Source of the DNA: Cellvibrio sp. 79 | Lineage (GTDB): Bacteria; Pseudomonadota; Gammaproteobacteria; Pseudomonadales; Cellvibrionaceae | Length of the DNA: 64,000 nt | Direction of reading: 5' to 3' | Assembly: GCA_003056245.1 (NCBI GenBank) | Contig: MVDH01000001.1 | Span: forward strand, 1,426,716-1,490,715 | Part shown: positions 1 through 9,330 of the stretch, in pieces | How positions within the stretch are numbered: position 1 is the stretch's first letter | How the letters are laid out: the number at the start of each line of letters is the position of its first letter | Made by a program: the position numbers and the translations under genes | The notes under the pieces: model-generated | Told to the model about the DNA's origin: nothing | The model's input: only the letters and a program-made list of their open reading frames with translations | Database searches by the model: none

Positions 1-1
1 T

Positions 2-1093
2 TCAGTTTTAGTTGTAGAAAAAACTGCACCGGCGGCGGGCACCTCCAGTAAATCGTCCAAGTTGATTCATGGTGGTTTGCGTTATCTGGAATCAGCACAA
101 TTTGGTTTGGTGCGTGAAAGTTTGTATGAGCGCGAACTGTTATTAAGGTTGGCTCCCGAACTGGTAAAGCTGAAACCTCTGCATATTCCGGTATATGAAG
201 ATTCCACTCGCTCATCACTGACCATTAGGACTGGTTTAAGTTTGTACGCCATTTTAGCGGGGTTAAATAAAGATTCTTTATTTAAACAGCTTTCCCGACG
301 GGAATGGTCTGGTTTAACCGGGTTGCGTCAGGATCGGCTGGCGGCGGTATTCCGTTACCATGAGGCCCAAACCGATGACGCAGCGCTAACCCGCGCGGTA
401 CTGCAATCGGCTGTATTGCTTGGGGCAGATTTAATGATGCCTGCCCGTTTCGTGGCCGCTGAGCGCAATGGCCAATGTTGCAAGGTCGATATTGAAACGG
501 AGCGAGGGCACGAATCGGTAAGTTGCAGGGTGCTGGTTAATTGCGCAGGCCCTTGGGCGCGTGAGGTATTAAGCCAGATTACCCCGGCATTGCCGCTACC
601 GGAGATCGAGCTTGTACAAGGTAGCCATCTGTTACTGCCTCCTTTATTAGATCAATACTTTTATCTGGAAGCGCCGGTTGATAAGCGGGCAGTCTTTGTA
701 TTGCCGTGGGAAGGACGTTTATTGGTGGGTACCACTGAAAAAGTCCATGAAAATACGCCGGATAAAGCGATGTGCTCGGACGCGGAGCGGGAATACTTAT
801 TGAATACATTGCGACATTATTTTCCTCAGTTAGCGATTCCAACGGAGCAGATTGAAACCTTTGCGGGTCTGCGAGTGCTGCCAAAGAGCGACAAGCGGGC
901 ATTTTCCCGGCCACGCGAGGTTATGTTTGCTGTTGATGATGAGGCCCGGCCGAGAGTTTTATCCGTAATGGGGGGTAAGCTGACTACTTATCGCGCAACT
1001 GCCGAACAAGCGATGCAGCGCCTTATGCCATCATTACCAACGAAAGAACGACGTGCAGATACGGCTCTGGTATCACTTATTCCTGTGCATTAA
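2..1093 (+). CDS. glpD: FAD-dependent glycerol-3-phosphate dehydrogenase, 3' part
   Basis: Partial gene; the reading frame is open from the left edge and its true start lies outside the window. The product oxidises glycerol 3-phosphate to dihydroxyacetone phosphate at the inner membrane and passes electrons to the quinone pool. The family block SSKLIHGGLRYLE is encoded at about 47-85, followed by NCAGPWAREVL in the FAD/substrate domain, GTTEKVHE and the late glycine-rich GGKLTTYRATAEQA. The protein stops soon after this last motif, where E. coli GlpD still carries a helical C-terminal domain of about 110 residues, so this is the shorter form without that domain. No terminator is seen between it and pyrB. 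Confidence 0.9.
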   Translation, partial: SVLVVEKTAPAAGTSSKSSKLIHGGLRYLESAQFGLVRESLYERELLLRLAPELVKLKPLHIPVYEDSTRSSLTIRTGLSLYAILAGLNKDSLFKQLSRREWSGLTGLRQDRLAAVFRYHEAQTDDAALTRAVLQSAVLLGADLMMPARFVAAERNGQCCKVDIETERGHESVSCRVLVNCAGPWAREVLSQITPALPLPEIELVQGSHLLLPPLLDQYFYLEAPVDKRAVFVLPWEGRLLVGTTEKVHENTPDKAMCSDAEREYLLNTLRHYFPQLAIPTEQIETFAGLRVLPKSDKRAFSRPREVMFAVDDEARPRVLSVMGGKLTTYRATAEQAMQRLMPSLPTKERRADTALVSLIPVH

Positions 1094-1228
1094 ACCGGCA
1101 AGTCGATCCCTGCACGCATAAGTCTGCGGATATTTTTGCCAATGCCGTTGGTCTTAACGATGTCAACCGCTAGAATGGCGCCCGATTTCCAGTCACCCCA
1201 ACCAGCGGTCTCCGCTAAGGATTCTCCT

Positions 1229-2245
1229 GTGAACTTCACCGGTGCCCATATTCTTTCCATTACCCAATTTGAACGTGCTGACATCCAGCGTATTTTTGAT
1301 GTAGCCGATGCAATGGAACCCTACGCCTTACGCCGTAAAGTGACGCGCGTATTAGAAGGCGCAATTCTCGGTAATATGTTTTTTGAACCCAGCACCCGTA
1401 CTCGGGTCAGTTTCGGTGCCGCGTTTAATTTGCTCGGCGGCAATGTACGCGAAACCACGGGGTTTGAAAGTTCGTCGCTCACTAAAGGTGAATCTTTATT
1501 TGATACGGCGCGCGTACTTTCAGGTTACAGCGATGTGATTTGTATGCGCCATCCACAAGCCGGTTCAGTAGCTGAGTTTGCCGAAGGAAGTCGCGTTCCT
1601 GTAATCAATGGTGGCGATGGCCCTAACGAACATCCCACACAAGCGTTATTGGATTTATACACAATTCGTAAAGAATTGCGCTCCAAAGGCCGTGATCTGG
1701 ATGGTTTGCGAATCGCGATCATTGGTGATTTAAAACACGGCCGCACTGTGCATTCACTGTGTAAATTATTATGTATTTTCGACAAGGTCAGCGTAACGCT
1801 CGTATCACCCAAAGAATTGGCAATGCCGGAATATATTGTGGAAGAGCTGCGTAAAGCGGGTCATACAGTTCAGATTACAGATGATTTGCCCACCAGCATT
1901 ACCCACATCGACATCGCCTACTCAACCCGCATTCAGGAAGAGCGTTTCGCGAGTAAAGAAGAAGCGGATCAATACCGCGGCCGTTTCCGTTTGAATCAAT
2001 CCATCTACACCGAATACTGCGAACCTAACACTGTGATTATGCATCCGCTCCCGCGCGACTCGCGTGCCGATGCAAATGAACTGGATAATGATCTCAACGC
2101 GAATCCGAACCTCGCTATTTTCCGTCAGACTGATAATGGTGTGCTGGTGCGTATGGCTTTGTTTGCGTTGGTATTGGATGTTGCTGATCAGGTGGACAAA
2201 TATGCGCGCGAAGTGAATTGGTATAATTCGTTGCGATCCAATTAA
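1229..2245 (+). CDS. pyrB: Aspartate carbamoyltransferase catalytic subunit
   Basis: Condenses carbamoyl phosphate with aspartate, the committed step of pyrimidine synthesis in the cytoplasm. The carbamoyl-phosphate loop FFEPSTRTRVSF, the block MRHPQAGSVAEF, NGGDGPNEHPTQALLDLYTI, the DLKHGRTVHSL aspartate-domain motif and the C-terminal HPLPRDSRADANELD are all present. The frame stays open upstream to 1136 with ATG codons at 1142, 1160 and 1175. I chose GTG at 1229 because AAGGA (1217-1221) sits 7 nt before it and the resulting 338-aa protein starts directly at the conserved region (MNFTGAHILSI), whereas the upstream residues look unrelated to the family. No pyrI or dihydroorotase gene is adjacent. 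A strong terminator follows. Confidence 0.93.
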   Translation: MNFTGAHILSITQFERADIQRIFDVADAMEPYALRRKVTRVLEGAILGNMFFEPSTRTRVSFGAAFNLLGGNVRETTGFESSSLTKGESLFDTARVLSGYSDVICMRHPQAGSVAEFAEGSRVPVINGGDGPNEHPTQALLDLYTIRKELRSKGRDLDGLRIAIIGDLKHGRTVHSLCKLLCIFDKVSVTLVSPKELAMPEYIVEELRKAGHTVQITDDLPTSITHIDIAYSTRIQEERFASKEEADQYRGRFRLNQSIYTEYCEPNTVIMHPLPRDSRADANELDNDLNANPNLAIFRQTDNGVLVRMALFALVLDVADQVDKYAREVNWYNSLRSN

Positions 2246-2263
2246 AAAATATTTTTCTCATCG

Positions 2264-2299
2264 AAAAAATCCGCTGCGTAACACCAGCGGATTTTTTTT
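2264..2299 (+). terminator. Intrinsic terminator after pyrB
   Basis: The stem AAAATCCGCTG pairs with CAGCGGATTTT around a 7-nt loop and runs into a T tract of eight. It lies 20 nt after the pyrB stop and separates it from the CRISPR-associated WYL gene. Confidence 0.88.
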
Positions 2300-2342
2300 A
2301 TGCTAGTGTTGGATGGCACGATAAAAACGACATGGAATCACT

Positions 2343-3173
2343 ATGGAAAAGACAACAGTTCAGCAACAACGCTTCCAATTAATCGAGTTATTGGCTTATT
2401 GGGAAGGGCGAATTAATACAAAGGACCTGGAGCAATATTTTCAACAAAGTCGGCAGCAAAGCAGTCAGGATATAAATGCCTATAAGCAGCAAGCTCCGGA
2501 AAATTTAAACTACGATGCTTCATTAAAAGCATATCTTCCCACCGAATTTTTCAATCTTCGCTTTGTCAGTGAAAATGTTGACGATTATCTTCACTGGTTA
2601 CATTTCGGTAATTTGAAAAAACACACGCCTTCTATTTCTGAAACTTTATATATCCCCTCGCGAAAAGTATCCCCAGTCATCATGCGTGGTTTAGTCACTG
2701 CTATTCGCCAGCAAAAACGCATTGATGTAGATTACATCTCACTCAATAACCCAAATGCAGAAAGTCGCATCATCGCCCCGCATACTTTTATAAACACAGG
2801 GCTGCGCTGGCATTTGCGCGCGTGGTGTGAAAAAAGCAAAGCGTTCCGCGATTTTGTTCTCAGTCGTTTTCGCGGCACACCCGAACTTGAAACCAAAACA
2901 GAAAATACCCAAGAAAAAGATACTGCCTGGAATACCCAAGTCACTGTAATCCTGGAGCCCGATCCCCGTTTATCCCCGCAAAAACAAGCTGTCCTTGTTA
3001 ACGATTACCAAATGCAGAACGGCCAATTAAAAATCACTACACGCGGCTGTTTGGTGCAATACCTTTTGCGCGAATTACAAGTCAGCACCAAGGTGTGGGA
3101 CGGAACACCTGAAGCCCAGCAATTGGTATGTGTCAACTTATCTGACATAAAACCGTGGTTGTTTGAGGGGTAA
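2343..3173 (+). CDS. WYL-domain transcriptional regulator next to type I-E cas genes
   Basis: A 276-aa DNA-binding protein. Residues about 5-60 look like a winged-helix segment, about 118-180 form a WYL domain (IDVDYISLNNPNAESR, then HTFINTGLRWHLRAWCE and FVLSRFRG), and the last 80 residues resemble the WCX extension that caps such regulators. WYL domains are thought to bind nucleic acid or nucleotide ligands, and WYL proteins are repeatedly found beside CRISPR and other defence loci, usually as repressors. It is 114 bp upstream of cas3 on the same strand, so control of the cas operon is a reasonable inference, not something shown here. The gene has its own ATG; a pyrB terminator insulates it from upstream genes. 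Confidence 0.85.
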   Translation: MEKTTVQQQRFQLIELLAYWEGRINTKDLEQYFQQSRQQSSQDINAYKQQAPENLNYDASLKAYLPTEFFNLRFVSENVDDYLHWLHFGNLKKHTPSISETLYIPSRKVSPVIMRGLVTAIRQQKRIDVDYISLNNPNAESRIIAPHTFINTGLRWHLRAWCEKSKAFRDFVLSRFRGTPELETKTENTQEKDTAWNTQVTVILEPDPRLSPQKQAVLVNDYQMQNGQLKITTRGCLVQYLLRELQVSTKVWDGTPEAQQLVCVNLSDIKPWLFEG

Positions 3174-3287
3174 TCTTCTGTAATTGCTAAAAACCTGTTG
3201 GGTTTGTTTACCTGTGTTTTTGTATAGGGTTGTGAGGTTGATATTGGCTCGGTAGAGTCTGGTAAATTTTCAAGGAAAACAAAATAA

Positions 3288-5993
3288 GTGAAAAGTTATT
3301 TTCAGTATTGGGGTAAAGCTAAAAAAGACCCGCAGGCTGAGGGGGCTGATTATCATTTGTTGCCGTACCATTGTTTGGATGTGGCGGCGGTGGGGTATGT
3401 GTTACTTGATTCCAAAAAACCACTCTGTCAGCAATTAGCGGCTCAATTACAGGTAGAGCCTGAATGGCTACAATCTTGGTTCAGTTTTTGTTTGGTATTG
3501 CATGATTTAGGTAAGTTTTTTCGTGCCTTTCAAAATCTTGCGCCTGATATGTCCCCACTTTTGGTGGCTTCTCATCCTCGTTGTATTTATTCGGAGCGTC
3601 ATGACACCCTTGGGATAATGTTATGGCTTGATGTTTTGGGTAAAAAAAATCTAATCCCAATTGAATATGATCAATCTTTTGTTCAGTGGCTTGAGGTGGT
3701 TTGTGGGCATCACGGTAAACCACCAAAAAAAGATATTCGTAGTATTAGAGCGTATTTGCTGGATGAGGATGAACAGGCTGCCGCGTTATTTGTCAGGGAT
3801 GTGATTGCGGTGTGGATACCAGATTTAACACCTTTAAAATTAATCGATAAAAAGATATTCAGGCGTGTTTCATGGCAGCTTGCAGGTGTGGCGGTATTGG
3901 CTGATTGGTTGGGGTCTAATCAACAGGTATTTCAATATTGTACTGAGCCTATGCCACTTAAAGAGTATTGGGATAAGGCGGCATTACCAGGTGCTAATAA
4001 AGTGGTTAAGTTGGCCAATTTTGGTTGTCGAGATATAAAACCCTTTGAATCTATCCAGCAGCAATTTAGCTTTATTAAAAACCCAACACCATTACAAGCT
4101 TATGCTCAATCAGTTGAGTTAAATAATTCGCCGCAGTTATTTATTCTGGAGGATGTTACGGGTGCTGGTAAAACCGAAGCTGCGATGGTGTTGGTGCATC
4201 GATTAATGGCTGCGGGTTTAGCTAATGGGCTCTATGTTGGGTTGCCTACTATGGCAACGGCTAATGCAATGTATCAGCGCATGGCAAAAAGTTATCGCAG
4301 CTTATATGCCGAACATGAATTGCCATCTTTGGTGTTGGCTCATGGCGCGACCCGATTATCCAAAGAATTTAATCAGTCTGTTGCATTTAGTGAGACAGTT
4401 AATTTAACCGAGCAATCGGTTGATAAAAATTATGAAAAAGATGAGTTGTCTGCAAGTGTCTATTGCAATCAATGGCTAGCTGATAGCCGCAAAAAAGCAC
4501 TTTTAGCTGATGTTGGTGTGGGCACTATTGATCAGGCACTATTAGGCATATTGCCTGCGCGTCATCAATCGCTACGCCTATTGGGTTTAACCAATAAAGT
4601 GTTGTTGGTGGATGAGGTACATGCGTTTGATCCTTACATGCGCAGCTTGCTGGCTGCGCTGTTGCAGGCACATGCAGCACAAGGTGGTAGTGTGATTTTA
4701 CTTTCTGCAACTTTGCCTTATAACTTTCGCGTACAACTTGCTAACGCTTTTGCGCAAGGGGCTGGGTTGAGTCCATTGCAATTAACGCAAGATGCAAATT
4801 ACCCTTGGGTGACACAGCTTAATAATCAGAAATTTTCCGAGCATCAAATAGATACACGCAAAAGTGTTGAGCGGCGTGTTGCAGTGAAACGCTTGGATAA
4901 CGAAGAGCAAGCCTACGCGCAAATAAAACAAGCCGTAGCACAAGGGCGCTGTGTATGCTGGATTCGAAATACAGTTAAAGATGCGCGTAATGCTTACCAG
5001 TATTTACAGCAACAAGATTGGATTAAATCTGAAAAGTTAAGTTTATTTCACAGTCGCTATGCAATGGTTGATCGGCAACTAATTGAGGCTGACGTAGTTA
5101 GCCGTTTTGGTAAAGAATCAAAAGGAGCTGAGCGGGCAGGGCAAGTATTGATTGCTACGCAAGTGGTAGAGCAATCGCTCGATTTAGATTTTGATCTTAT
5201 GATCAGTGATTTGGCGCCTGTAGATTTATTAATTCAACGCGCGGGTCGTTTACAGCGGCATATTCGATCAGTAAACGGCGATGTTATTACGGATGGTGCT
5301 GCAAAAGAGCAACGTGAATCACCTTGTTTATATGTGCTTTCTCCCGATCCGTTACAGATCAACGATAGTAAATGGTTGCGGGATTTATTGCCGGGTACTC
5401 AGGCTGTGTATGCCAATGTTGGACAGCTTTGGTTAACTATTAAAGGCCTGCTTAAAAATGATGGCTTTGAAATGCCGAAGGATTCTCGTGCGCTGATTGA
5501 AGGTGTATATGGCGATGATGCGCAAAGTGATATTCCTCCTGAACTGGAAAAAGCGAGTAAAGATGCCGAGGCCAAACAGCGTGCAGAATCGGGTATGGGT
5601 AAATTTAATTTGTTAGCGTTAGATAAGGGCTACACCCAAGCCAGCGCTGATCATAATGGTGGTTGGAGTGAAGAGGTCAGTATTCCTACTCGCTTGGGCG
5701 GAGATACTGTAGCGGTGGTATTAGTAAAACAAATGCAAAGTGAGTGGGTGGCTTATGCGGGTGAGGTTGCTAATAAGTGGGCGTTAAGCCAATTGAGTTT
5801 GCCAAAAATTGAGTGGGAACAAGCGAGCAGTTTAATTTCTGGTGATTTACAGGCATCACTTGAAGAGTTAAAGCAGCGAGAGGCGGGGTTGCGGTGGGTG
5901 GAAATAATGCCTTTAACCGAAGCTACACAGTGTTTATATCAAGCAAAAGGTGGTTGGTGTTTTGATCAATTGAAACAGGGAAATATTGTATGA
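3288..5993 (+). CDS. cas3: CRISPR-associated helicase/nuclease Cas3 (type I-E)
   Basis: Single-chain Cas3 (901 aa) with an N-terminal HD nuclease and a superfamily 2 helicase; it is recruited by Cascade to unwind and degrade target DNA. HD residues are visible as H28, the pair H72-D73 in LVLHDLGKFF, H105 and the HH at 141-142. Helicase motifs are DVTGAGKTEAAM (289-300, Lys295), DEVH (442-445), LLSATLPYNF (about 471-480) and a late QRAGRLQRH motif VI. The start is GTG 3288 with AAGGA at 3272-3276. The end overlaps the cas8e start by ATGA at 5990-5993, implying coupled translation. Both catalytic halves look intact, so the enzyme should be active. Confidence 0.96.
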   Translation: MKSYFQYWGKAKKDPQAEGADYHLLPYHCLDVAAVGYVLLDSKKPLCQQLAAQLQVEPEWLQSWFSFCLVLHDLGKFFRAFQNLAPDMSPLLVASHPRCIYSERHDTLGIMLWLDVLGKKNLIPIEYDQSFVQWLEVVCGHHGKPPKKDIRSIRAYLLDEDEQAAALFVRDVIAVWIPDLTPLKLIDKKIFRRVSWQLAGVAVLADWLGSNQQVFQYCTEPMPLKEYWDKAALPGANKVVKLANFGCRDIKPFESIQQQFSFIKNPTPLQAYAQSVELNNSPQLFILEDVTGAGKTEAAMVLVHRLMAAGLANGLYVGLPTMATANAMYQRMAKSYRSLYAEHELPSLVLAHGATRLSKEFNQSVAFSETVNLTEQSVDKNYEKDELSASVYCNQWLADSRKKALLADVGVGTIDQALLGILPARHQSLRLLGLTNKVLLVDEVHAFDPYMRSLLAALLQAHAAQGGSVILLSATLPYNFRVQLANAFAQGAGLSPLQLTQDANYPWVTQLNNQKFSEHQIDTRKSVERRVAVKRLDNEEQAYAQIKQAVAQGRCVCWIRNTVKDARNAYQYLQQQDWIKSEKLSLFHSRYAMVDRQLIEADVVSRFGKESKGAERAGQVLIATQVVEQSLDLDFDLMISDLAPVDLLIQRAGRLQRHIRSVNGDVITDGAAKEQRESPCLYVLSPDPLQINDSKWLRDLLPGTQAVYANVGQLWLTIKGLLKNDGFEMPKDSRALIEGVYGDDAQSDIPPELEKASKDAEAKQRAESGMGKFNLLALDKGYTQASADHNGGWSEEVSIPTRLGGDTVAVVLVKQMQSEWVAYAGEVANKWALSQLSLPKIEWEQASSLISGDLQASLEELKQREAGLRWVEIMPLTEATQCLYQAKGGWCFDQLKQGNIV

Positions 5994-7573
5994 ATTTAAT
6001 TAATGACCCTTGGATACCTGTTATTCGTACGGATGGTCAACGAGGGCGTATCGCTGTCTGGCAAATTGTTGAGTTGAATAATCCGGTTGTGGAGTTGATG
6101 GCGTCCAGACCGGATTTTCAGGGCGCTTTGTATCAATTCTTAATCGGACTTCTGCAAACAACCTTTGCACCTGAAGACGAAGATGAGTGGTTGGAATATT
6201 GGCAAAACCCGCCGGATACAGAAAAACTTAAATCCATATTTTCACGTTTCTCCACTGCGTTTGAGTTAATCAATCCTGATGGTGTGGCTTTTTTGCAAGA
6301 CTTCACCAATCTGGATGACGAGCCTAAGGAGTTGGCATCGCTGCTGATTGATGCTCCTGGTGGTAAAACGCTAAAAGACCACCTCGACCATTTTGTAAAA
6401 GGCGGCACTTTGGCAGGTGCATGCGCTAGCTGCACAGCCACAGCATTGTTTACATTACAAACCAACGCGCCCTCTGGCGGCGTTGGTCACAGAGTGGGCT
6501 TGCGTGGCGGCGGCCCTTTAACCAGTTTGCTTTTGCCAGAAAACCCTCACGCCAGTTTGTGGCACAAGCTTTGGCTTAATGTGCTTACGCAAGATGAGTT
6601 TGTGAGAAGTCCAGCCACGCCAACTGTAGATATTTTTCCTTGGCTTGCACTTACCCGAGTGTCCGATAAAACCGGTGGTGCGACCTTGCCTGATGATGTT
6701 CATCAGCTGCAAATGTATTGGGGTATGCCGAGGCGTATTCGTATCGAACCTACTGAGATGAACGGTGCGTGTGATTTGTGTGGTGTTGGCGATGTCGAGT
6801 TATACAGTCACTTCCGTACTAAAAACTATGGCGTGAATTACGAAGGTCCATGGGTTCATCCTTTAACTCCCTATCGTTTTGATGCGAAAAATGAACAGCC
6901 TCCGTTGAGCCTGAAAGGGCAGCAGGGTGGTTTGGGTTACAGGCACTGGTTGAGCTTGGTGTGGTTTGATCCGAGTAATGGTGATACCGCTGCACGCACA
7001 GTAAAAAGTTTTTTTAATGCTAAGGCTCGCTTGGTTGATCAGTCCCAACGGATAAGTCTATGGAGCTTTGGTTATGACATGGACAACATGAAAGCACGTT
7101 GCTGGTACGAACAGAAAGTGCCGGTGGTTTCTGTAGCGGATAAATACCGTGATTTGTTTTTCCAGTTTGTCTCTGAGCTTATTGAATCTGCACGCGATGT
7201 GGTTAAAGAGTTGCGTTCACAAGTGAAAGCAGGTTGGTTCAGTCGTCCCAAGGATGCGAAAGGCGATACCTCTATGATTGACCAATCTTTTTGGCAGAGT
7301 ACGGAGTCAGTGTTTTATCAGCAATTAAAAATATTGGCTATGCAACCCGTCGATACTCGTTTTATGCCAATACAGGTAGCTGGTGCATGGAATACTCTTT
7401 TAAGAAAACACGCAATAGATTTATTTGATTATTGGGTGCTGGAAGGAGATGCTGAAGATATGGATATGAAACGAATAACCAGTGCACGCCGCTTTTTACT
7501 GATTAACCTTTCAAAATTAAAAAGCTTACAAATGTTAGAACAACAAGCAAAAGCCACAGGGGAGGTAGCCTAA
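5990..7573 (+). CDS. cas8e: Type I-E Cascade large subunit Cas8e (Cse1/CasA)
   Basis: Large subunit that reads the PAM and recruits Cas3 in the type I-E surveillance complex. The N-terminus MNLINDPWIPVIR is diagnostic for Cse1. The family zinc site is recognisable as two CxxC pairs, C145/C148 and C261/C264. The length (527 aa) is normal. The gene overlaps cas3 by 4 nt and is followed after 2 nt by cse2. Confidence 0.95.
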   Translation: MNLINDPWIPVIRTDGQRGRIAVWQIVELNNPVVELMASRPDFQGALYQFLIGLLQTTFAPEDEDEWLEYWQNPPDTEKLKSIFSRFSTAFELINPDGVAFLQDFTNLDDEPKELASLLIDAPGGKTLKDHLDHFVKGGTLAGACASCTATALFTLQTNAPSGGVGHRVGLRGGGPLTSLLLPENPHASLWHKLWLNVLTQDEFVRSPATPTVDIFPWLALTRVSDKTGGATLPDDVHQLQMYWGMPRRIRIEPTEMNGACDLCGVGDVELYSHFRTKNYGVNYEGPWVHPLTPYRFDAKNEQPPLSLKGQQGGLGYRHWLSLVWFDPSNGDTAARTVKSFFNAKARLVDQSQRISLWSFGYDMDNMKARCWYEQKVPVVSVADKYRDLFFQFVSELIESARDVVKELRSQVKAGWFSRPKDAKGDTSMIDQSFWQSTESVFYQQLKILAMQPVDTRFMPIQVAGAWNTLLRKHAIDLFDYWVLEGDAEDMDMKRITSARRFLLINLSKLKSLQMLEQQAKATGEVA

Positions 7574-7575
7574 AC

Positions 7576-8130
7576 ATGAAATTGAAAAAGTTAAGTGAAG
7601 ATGATGCCAAGCGCCTAAGAGATTGGTGGAGTGGTCTGGATAATGAACGTGGTGATCGTGCCCAGTTACGTCGTGCCAGTAATCCTGATGATGTGCTATT
7701 AACCTCTGCCTTTGCGCATTTTCTCAAGGCCATGCCTGATTCATGGGTGGAAGGTAAAACGGGTAAGAATACATCGTTATCTATGTCTGATATGGCATTG
7801 ATTGCGGCAGTCATTGCGCGGGTAAAAAGTGAGCCGCAAAAGGCCGATACAACTTTTGCGCGATCACTGGCGACACCTAAGGAAAATGGCAGTAAAGCGG
7901 TAATGAGTGAATTGCGTTTTCAACAACTACAAAAAAGCCGTTCGCCTGAGGATTTTTTCCTACGGGTTTGTCGCGCAGTAAATTTATTGAGTGGCAAGGT
8001 GAATGTTGTTTCACTTGCGGATGATATTGCTCACTGGTTGATTGAATTTCGTTATGGTCCTGCGAGCAAGCCAGAAGATCGTTTGGCAGTGCGCTGGGCG
8101 AGTGATTATTACACCGTATTTAAAGACTAA
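7576..8130 (+). CDS. casB: Type I-E Cascade small subunit Cse2 (CasB)
   Basis: Small all-helical subunit, two copies of which line the belly of Cascade and stabilise the R-loop. The 184-aa protein has the typical features: an early LRDWWSGLDNERGDRAQLRR segment, a central SELRFQQLQKSRSPEDFF block and a C-terminal run ending in RWASDYYTVF. It begins 2 nt after the cas8e stop, and the end of cas8e supplies its ribosome-binding site (GGGGAGG at 7559-7565). Confidence 0.93.
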   Translation: MKLKKLSEDDAKRLRDWWSGLDNERGDRAQLRRASNPDDVLLTSAFAHFLKAMPDSWVEGKTGKNTSLSMSDMALIAAVIARVKSEPQKADTTFARSLATPKENGSKAVMSELRFQQLQKSRSPEDFFLRVCRAVNLLSGKVNVVSLADDIAHWLIEFRYGPASKPEDRLAVRWASDYYTVFKD

Positions 8131-8155
8131 TTAAAATTTCACAAGGAATATTATT

Positions 8156-9322
8156 ATGAGCCGGTTTTTACAATTACACCTGTTAACTTCTTACCCGCCT
8201 GCCAATTTAAACCGTGATGATCTTGGTCGTCCTAAAACCGCCAAAATGGGTGGCGTTGATCGTTTGCGGGTGTCATCCCAAAGCTTAAAACGTAACTGGC
8301 GTACATCACGTGTTTTTGCTGAAGCATTAAATGCACCCTTAGGTGACCGTACCAAACTTTTCGGTACACAAATATTTTTACACTTGATTACTAAGGGCGT
8401 AACTTTCAAAAAAGCAGTAGACGCTGCAAAGCAAATTGCGGGTGTTTTTGGTAAGAATGAAGCCGCCGCTGATCTTAAAAAAGCGAAGGACGATGATAAA
8501 GATAAAATGCTGGCTAAATTACAAAAAAAATGGGCTGCGCGTGATAAAGATAATTTGGGTATTGCCGCTTATTCATTGGAGCAACTGAATGAATTGGAAG
8601 TGCTGGATATTTCCCAACTGGCGTTTATCAGTATTGAAGAAAAACAAGCCGCTTATGCACTGGCCGATAAGGTCGTAGAGGGGGTGGATATCGGCGATAA
8701 GTTAGATGTGTTGCGCGATACCACGTCCAGTGTGGATATTGCGTTATTTGGCCGTATGCTTGCTGATACGCCCTCTAAAAATATCGAAGCCGCTTGCCAG
8801 GTTGCCCACGCTATATCGGTACACGGTGTGGTGATTGAGGATGATTACTTTACGGCTGTTGATGATTTAAATGATCACAGTGCTGATGCAGGTGCGGCGC
8901 ACATAGGCGAAACAGGTTTTGCAGCTGGTTTGTTTTATTCCTACGTATGTATCAATAAAACCTTGTTGATTGAAAACTTAAATGGTGATGAGGCTTTGGC
9001 AAATAAAGCCATTCAAGCGTTAACGGAAGCTGCCGTTAAAGTTGCTCCCGAAGGTAAGCAAAATAGTTTTGGCAGTCGTGCTTATGCGTCTTATGTTCGT
9101 GCTGAAGTGGGTGATCAACAGCCACGCTCTTTGTCTGTCGCCTTTTTAAAACCGCTTGGTAAAAATGTAGAAGATTATGCGTCGGAATCGATTACAGCTT
9201 TGGAGCTACAAGCCGCCAACTTTAATAAGGTTTATGGCCATTGCTATGCTGATAGCTATACATTAAATGCAATAATTGCTGAAGGCAGCATGCAAGATTT
9301 ACTCGAATTTTTAACTCATTAG
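8156..9322 (+). CDS. cas7e: Type I-E Cascade backbone Cas7e (Cse4/CasC)
   Basis: RAMP-fold backbone protein, six copies of which coat the crRNA spacer in Cascade. The start reads FLQLHLLTSYPPANLNRDD and continues into GRPKTAKMGG and RLRVSSQSLKRNWRTS, the usual Cas7e opening. Later features are the HAISVHGVVIEDDYFTA segment, the thumb-like AAHIGETGFAAGLFYSY and a C-terminal half with FGSRAYASYVRAEVGD. Length 388 aa is slightly above the E. coli protein because of a Lys/Asp-rich insertion around residues 105-125. AAGGA at 8143-8147 precedes the ATG. Confidence 0.95.
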   Translation: MSRFLQLHLLTSYPPANLNRDDLGRPKTAKMGGVDRLRVSSQSLKRNWRTSRVFAEALNAPLGDRTKLFGTQIFLHLITKGVTFKKAVDAAKQIAGVFGKNEAAADLKKAKDDDKDKMLAKLQKKWAARDKDNLGIAAYSLEQLNELEVLDISQLAFISIEEKQAAYALADKVVEGVDIGDKLDVLRDTTSSVDIALFGRMLADTPSKNIEAACQVAHAISVHGVVIEDDYFTAVDDLNDHSADAGAAHIGETGFAAGLFYSYVCINKTLLIENLNGDEALANKAIQALTEAAVKVAPEGKQNSFGSRAYASYVRAEVGDQQPRSLSVAFLKPLGKNVEDYASESITALELQAANFNKVYGHCYADSYTLNAIIAEGSMQDLLEFLTH

Positions 9323-9330
9323 GAGGCGAT

